Source: Gymnopus androsaceus JB14
Taxonomy: Eukaryota; Basidiomycota; Agaricomycetes; Agaricales; Omphalotaceae
Assembly: GCA_009733575.1 (NCBI GenBank)
Contig: ML769386.1
Coordinates: 542,033 to 606,032, forward strand
Reading direction: 5' to 3'
Length of the DNA stretch: 64,000 nt
Shown in pieces: positions 59,326 to 64,000 of this stretch. The number at the start of each line of letters is the position of its first letter. Position 1 is the stretch's first letter. Below the pieces are notes generated by a model. That model saw only the letters and a list, made by a program, of their open reading frames with translations, did no database searches and had not been told where the DNA came from. A program made the translations under genes and the position numbers.

Positions 59326-59928
59326 CCGGGCCTCCTCTATCCTCTCTTCTCGTCGTTAACTGTGAGATGGCGTTGGGTCGTTTCGTTCACTGCTCTGGAA
59401 TTACTTATTTATTCTCATTGCATCGGTTTCATCCATTTCATCTTTCATCTCTGTCTCTCTGTCTCTCTCTCAAAGACTTTCATACCTTGCATTACCATCT
59501 ATCCATCCATACGAACGCATTTTTGTTGTATCAATTTATAAGACTGGACGATCTAAACTATTTGCGAATAGAGGTTTTGAAACGAAACATACTTATTCGA
59601 GTTAAATTGAGCGAGCTCGGTGATTATTTCATGTTTCATTACATGCATTAGGGGCCGAGAGAGTTGTTATGTTATTTTTGCCTAGAGACAATCTAGTTGC
59701 AATCTAGAGATCATAATTAAGCTGAGCTGCAGCTAGCTCCAGAATATATGTGGAAGGGGGGTAGACCTCGCATTCCAAGGGCTACTTAGAGAATTCCTCC
59801 TATTGACCAGTAGAGTATAGCTTAGAAGCTCGAGTCCGAGACAGGGGACCGGAAATTGCCGTAACCGATGTACCTAATAAGGTTGGTTGACTTGTTTCCC
59901 CTCAACCATCGCGAACGAAAGAGGGCGA
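59326..59928. other. Intergenic, 3' flank and promoter
   Basis: CT-rich 3' flank (CTCTGTCTCT repeats near 59450) after the Polo-kinase stop, then the upstream region of the Ser-rich gene. No supported gene. Confidence 0.4.
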
Positions 59929-62818
59929 TGCAGATGGCAAATGGACGACTCCGAGCTCGACAAAGTATCGATTACGCGCCCAGTCTCTCCTCATTGTCCG
60001 CTCCATCGTCCACTGATTCCAGCGGGGTTTGTCCGACTGAGGAGACAGTCTTGACCCTATCCACGAACGCAAAGACTTTTACGACTTTGAATTCTACGAA
60101 CAAAACGAGTCTTAAAATGGGTGTAAGTAGTAATTCAAACTTGAAATCAAGGATAGCGATCCTCCTCATGTGCTAGGTGCCTAACACGTGTTACCAAACT
60201 TTTCAGTTCTCTACGCTTTTGCGCTCGTCGAGTACCAAGTCCAAGGCTGGAAGGAGGCATTCTGTTGTGCTTGTGAGTAGCTGGCTGTATGCCAATTTGG
60301 AATAAATGCTTATAATTTTTTAGAGCGAGCAAGCTGTTGTTAATGGAACGGAAATGGACGATCCTGACCGGCCCACGAGACGAAAGAGCAAGTCGGATAG
60401 AGTGCGTCAGTTTTGCCTTTCCTTTCAGCGCTCTAATTAACATCATTTCCAGTTTTATAACTTCCTGAGGTCTGGCTCCAGATCACGTTCATCTAAGAGA
60501 ACAGCCGCGTCGACCTCAATTTCCGAAGAACTTGATTCAGCCATGCCAGAAAATACCCAGGATCCACATTCACGCAACTCAAGCTGGTCTTCTGCGAGCT
60601 CATCGCAGAAAAGGCCCACCTCTTCAACAACTGCGTCGACGTCAAAACCGTCCAACATTATTCAGTCACGACCGATATCCACAACGACTACGGCAACTAA
60701 TACGACCATAACGCCTCCAACGCCGAAAGCAAGAAGACAAGCCCCGTCTTCGATACCAAAACCATTGGACGCTCCGAAAAGTCCGACGACGACGGCTAGA
60801 AAAAGATTGCACAATATCTTTCGAAAATCTTCCATTAGCAGCTCGAGGGCAGCGAGTCCCGACCATTCAGATGAAGAAGGTGATGGTAGCACGCCACGAC
60901 CAACAAGGAATACAAATCTTCATTCCCGGCCAGTCAGTCCCTCGCCCCAGTTCCCACGATCTAGACAGAGTTCCTCTGAACCAAATTCCTCATCCACCAC
61001 AAATTCCTCGTCCAAGCTGGAGAATCTTTTTAAACCAACAAAATTCTTTTCTTCCAGCCGCCGCCCTACCTCTCCGCCTCCTCCACTCTCACTATCCCAC
61101 TCCAGCAGCATAGTTTCTCCCATGCCTACTCCTTCTTCATCCAATTCCGCATCGTCAAATATACCGATCGTCTCAGGACCTTCGAAACATGTGTCGACAT
61201 CAAAGATAGCGCGGAGAAGAGCATCGACAAATGACTCGATATCTTCTTCTTCTTCCTTGCACCGTCCTGCGCATGTCGCTGCTCCTCAGCCACGTCCTCC
61301 TCAGTTTGCTCCATCCCCAATAGAGCACACTACCACTTCCCAGCCAGTTCCACGGATAACCCACACTCCTACGACTCCTTCCAGATCAGGCACTGCCCCT
61401 CCGCGTCTAACACATCGGAAAGACTCGATGGACTCTGGCTACAGATACCGCCCACTGCTGATGGTCGATGAAGAAAGGGATTCAAAAGAGTTGGAGTTGG
61501 TCGTTAAAGGAAAAGGGAAGGAATTGGATACATCTAGCAAGGGCAAGGAAAGCGAGAATTCTTCGGCATCTGGGCACAAATCTACATCCACGAACCATAA
61601 TCATAATTCCACTCGCGTCCTACCAATAAAGTCGAAAACATCCAATCTTACCAACATCCGCTCAGCTAAACATGGCTTCCTTTGACTTTGAGCGGCCCGG
61701 CTGGGGACTGGGAGGAGGAGGCGGTATCGTAAGGAGTTTGAGTGGAACATCAGGCAACTCGAATGTCACAGGCTTTAGCGGCGGAAAGTATAGCAATCGA
61801 AGTGGAGAGAGCGTTGGGAGTGCGCCACGGAGCAAGGAGGAGTTGGCGAAGCAGAGGAAGGGAACCAGCTCGTCAAAGCGAGAGGAATACAAGTCTCAGA
61901 AACGAGGATGCTGTTCGGAACGATGACCCTGCCCCGCCTTACTCCCCGACACCCTCTTCTACTACCGCAGGTGCTGGGAAAGGGCTTTCATCATCCCTTG
62001 GGCGTAGTTCAGGAAAACGCACAGGGATCGCGCGTCTGATAGGTATCGGAGGATTCTCATCGCATGGAGCCTTTGCGTTTGAACCACCGGTACCTTCACC
62101 GACGTTCAGTCCTCGCTAGTCAAGAGCTTGAAAGGAAGGAGGTCGCTGTCGAGAAGGATCGCGAGCGAAGACGGGGGAGGGAGAGGGAAAGAGAGAGGGA
62201 GAGGCTGAAGGAGAAACAAGCTCCCGAGGAAAAGGAAAAGACACGAGTTAAAGATAGGGACCGACGGTCAGAGCAAGATGCTGTCGGGATATCTAGCTTC
62301 TCCGGCGTGTCAAGGTCTGGGAGGAAAGGCCGTTCTCTTGACCTTGGGATAGGACTTTCGTGGGCCGGGACAAAGGTTCCTGAATCAGTGCTGCTGCCTG
62401 GGGGTATGTTTGCCAACAGTAAAGGACTGAATGGGAGGTTGAGCGACAGCACAAGTTCGCGTCCTGGCGTTCTATGCTGGCAGAGAGAGAGCAGTCGATG
62501 AATTCGGTGTAGAGGATAGGTCGAAAGTGGGAAAAGATGTTGCGAACATATTCAAAAAGGCGTTGGATCCAGAAGGATATAGTGCTTTCAAGAAATGTGA
62601 GCCGTCTCGATCTTTTGGCATATCTCTCTCTTTAACCCGCTGACACTCGCTCTTTGAAGATGTTCACCAGTTCGACGCCCATCGAAATTCCTTTCGACGG
62701 TCCTAATGGCATCATTGAGCGGACACAAAAGCTGCTGGATAAACGCAGTGAGCTGACAGAGGAAAGCAAGCAAAAAGTGATTGATCGATTGGTGAAAATT
62801 GTGCTGCAAAATGCATGA
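59929..62818 (+). CDS. Ser/Pro-rich basidiomycete protein with conserved C-terminal block
   Basis: A long, mostly disordered protein of unknown function. Early exons give MQMANGRLRARQSIDYAPSL, RRHSVVL, RRKSKSDRFYNFLRSGSRSR and then a long Ser/Thr/Pro-rich exon from about 60450. Basic Arg-Arg/Lys Ser motifs (RKSSISSSRAASP, RRRASTNDSISSSSS) would suit AKC-type kinases. Further on are a basic charged helix (RERERERERLKEKQAPEEKE) and a C-terminal block FDGPNGIIERTQKLLDKRSE through VIDRLVKIVLQNA, which looks like the part under constraint. At least five frame changes of +1 are needed (near 61680, 61890, 62100, 62480 and 62693). Only the reading continuity supports joining them, so the exact protein is uncertain. 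Confidence 0.6.
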
Positions 62819-63487
62819 GGCTTTTCTAGAAGGAATTCCTTCGTCGGTTCGAGGACCGAGGTCAATTCTTTTCAAAGTGATCCTCCGGCGTCTTATCTCA
62901 TTTCCCGATCTCATTTCATGCTATCTTTATTCGTCCAACAATGCTTGATTTAATATCGTTCGCGTTCTTCTTCTCGCCTGCATCTTTTCCTTACTTTGCA
63001 TACACTTCCTTCCTCTTCCTGGGTCTCATTCGCTGTCTTTGTTCTCCTAGAGTCAATCAATTCTCGCTTTGCATGTATGTCGCATCTCATTTACGCAAAT
63101 ACCTTATGTCAGTCATCTTTTTTATTACAGTATTCCTTTTTGTTCTCTTGGGTTCGCTTTTCCTCTATCAGCTGTGTATTTATCTCCTCAATGCTTGCAT
63201 GATTTATGTAGTTACTAGACTTACTTTTATGTCCCTTACATTTCATACTTATCTACGACTCCATTTACGCTACGTACGTTTACTGGCCTTTTATGATCTC
63301 TTCATTTTTGCTGCTTACGCGTTGGCCATTTCTTCGTAATGTTGTTCACCATAATGTTGGTTTTGTTCATGCTTAATGTATCGATGTTTACACCCACATA
63401 CATACTTTGAATTCCACGTTGATGTTATACACTGACAGAGACGATACAATAAGATAAGCCCTCCGCTGCCCAATCAAAGTCCGGATA
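62819..63487. other. Intergenic between convergent genes
   Basis: A T- and C-rich 3' flank shared by two convergent genes. A 132-codon hydrophobic frame (62941-63339) is explained by the T-rich composition and was not called. Confidence 0.45.
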
Positions 63488-64000
63488 CTATGTTGCAGGC
63501 CTCAACGCCCTTAATCTCTCAGCCAGTTTATCATCCTCCTGGCCAACCTTTTCCTTTGGCGCAGTCAAATCCGGCACACTATCCAAATCCTTCTCAGCGA
63601 GATCATGCTGAAGCTCGATATTCGCTTCCTCCGCAGTCTGCTTCATGAGCTGGTCGATCTGATCCTGAGGTGTAGATACAGCTGTAGTAGCTGACATGGT
63701 ATCTTCCATATAAGACGTCTGAACGTCCAGATCGGCGAATTGAGTTTCAAACTTGTCCATTACGAGTGATATCTGTGATGAAGGTTAAGCAAGGGTAAGC
63801 AATGATGTGGAATGAAATGGATCTGACCCTTTCCAAGTTCATCGATTCCATTGCCTTGTCCATTCCCTCGTACGACTGAAGTCATATTCCCTGTAACCTG
63901 TCGCATGGTCACCGCTGTCTCTACTCTGCTGGCGACAGCATCTATACGACTAGATAACCTTAAGAGATTGAGAGCCTCGCTCTTCTTCCGTATTGCGTTG
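63488..64000 (-). CDS. DID2: ESCRT-III protein CHMP1 / Did2 (Vps46), 5' part outside the window
   Basis: An ESCRT-III accessory subunit that recruits Vps4 for multivesicular-body sorting. The visible part, from the right edge, reads [20 protein letters not shown] and [20 protein letters not shown], then after an intron [20 protein letters not shown] and [20 protein letters not shown]. The C terminus [15 protein letters not shown] is the MIM1 motif that binds the Vps4 MIT domain. Stop at 63490-63488. The N-terminal helices lie beyond base 64000. Identity is strong. Confidence 0.92.

Noticed and set aside
62941..63339. 132-codon hydrophobic plus-strand frame
   Set aside because: The base composition is T-rich 3' flank of two convergent genes. 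The hydrophobicity follows from the T-rich codons, and no start context, intron or family match supports a gene.

Overview
The window is a nuclear segment of a basidiomycete fungus, most probably an Agaricomycete. Genes are packed on both strands and broken by many short introns of about 45-65 nt. Intergenic gaps are often under 200 bp. Several families here (Mug135-like repeats, a Copia element, an IucA/IucC siderophore synthetase, a type I metacaspase with a His-rich prodomain) are usual for mushroom-forming fungi. All calls come from reading translations and splice sites by eye; no search was run.

Layout. 0-6.3 kb: a short-chain dehydrogenase whose exon 3 is split by a CACTG-ended DNA transposon, then a metacaspase. 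6.5-9.8 kb: a tiny SMP-domain protein and a membrane-anchored spermidine-synthase-like protein, both on the minus strand. 10.5-19.0 kb: an RNA polymerase I neighbourhood, with the Pol I core factor RRN11 (-), an LAA2-like AP-1 accessory protein (+) and the Pol I largest subunit RPA190 (+). 19.0-33.1 kb: a repeat-rich island of Mug135-like gene copies in both orientations. One copy is split by a 6.1-kb Copia retrotransposon, which itself carries a 408-bp hairpin, and another copy is split by a second CACTG element. Duplicated 3' ends of RPA190 lie between copies. 33.2-46 kb: a KEN-box protein, LCL2, a four-TM protein and three RNA-processing genes (SF3B6, eIF4A3/FAL1, SF3A3/PRP9). 46-64 kb: a synaptojanin-like phosphoinositide phosphatase, an NIS siderophore synthetase, a P450, a Polo-like kinase, a Ser-rich protein of unknown function, and the 3' part of CHMP1/DID2 at the right edge.

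Three signals stand out. First, the two Copia LTRs differ at nine positions and all nine are CpG transitions, which points to methylation-linked mutation. Second, the Mug135-like island looks like serial duplication of a unit made of the RPA190 3' end plus a convergent Mug135-like gene. Third, many otherwise well-conserved genes (RPA190, PLK, LAA2, P450 and others) carry single-base disruptions that are almost all +1; insertion-type sequencing error is the likeliest cause, so they should not be read as pseudogenes without raw reads.
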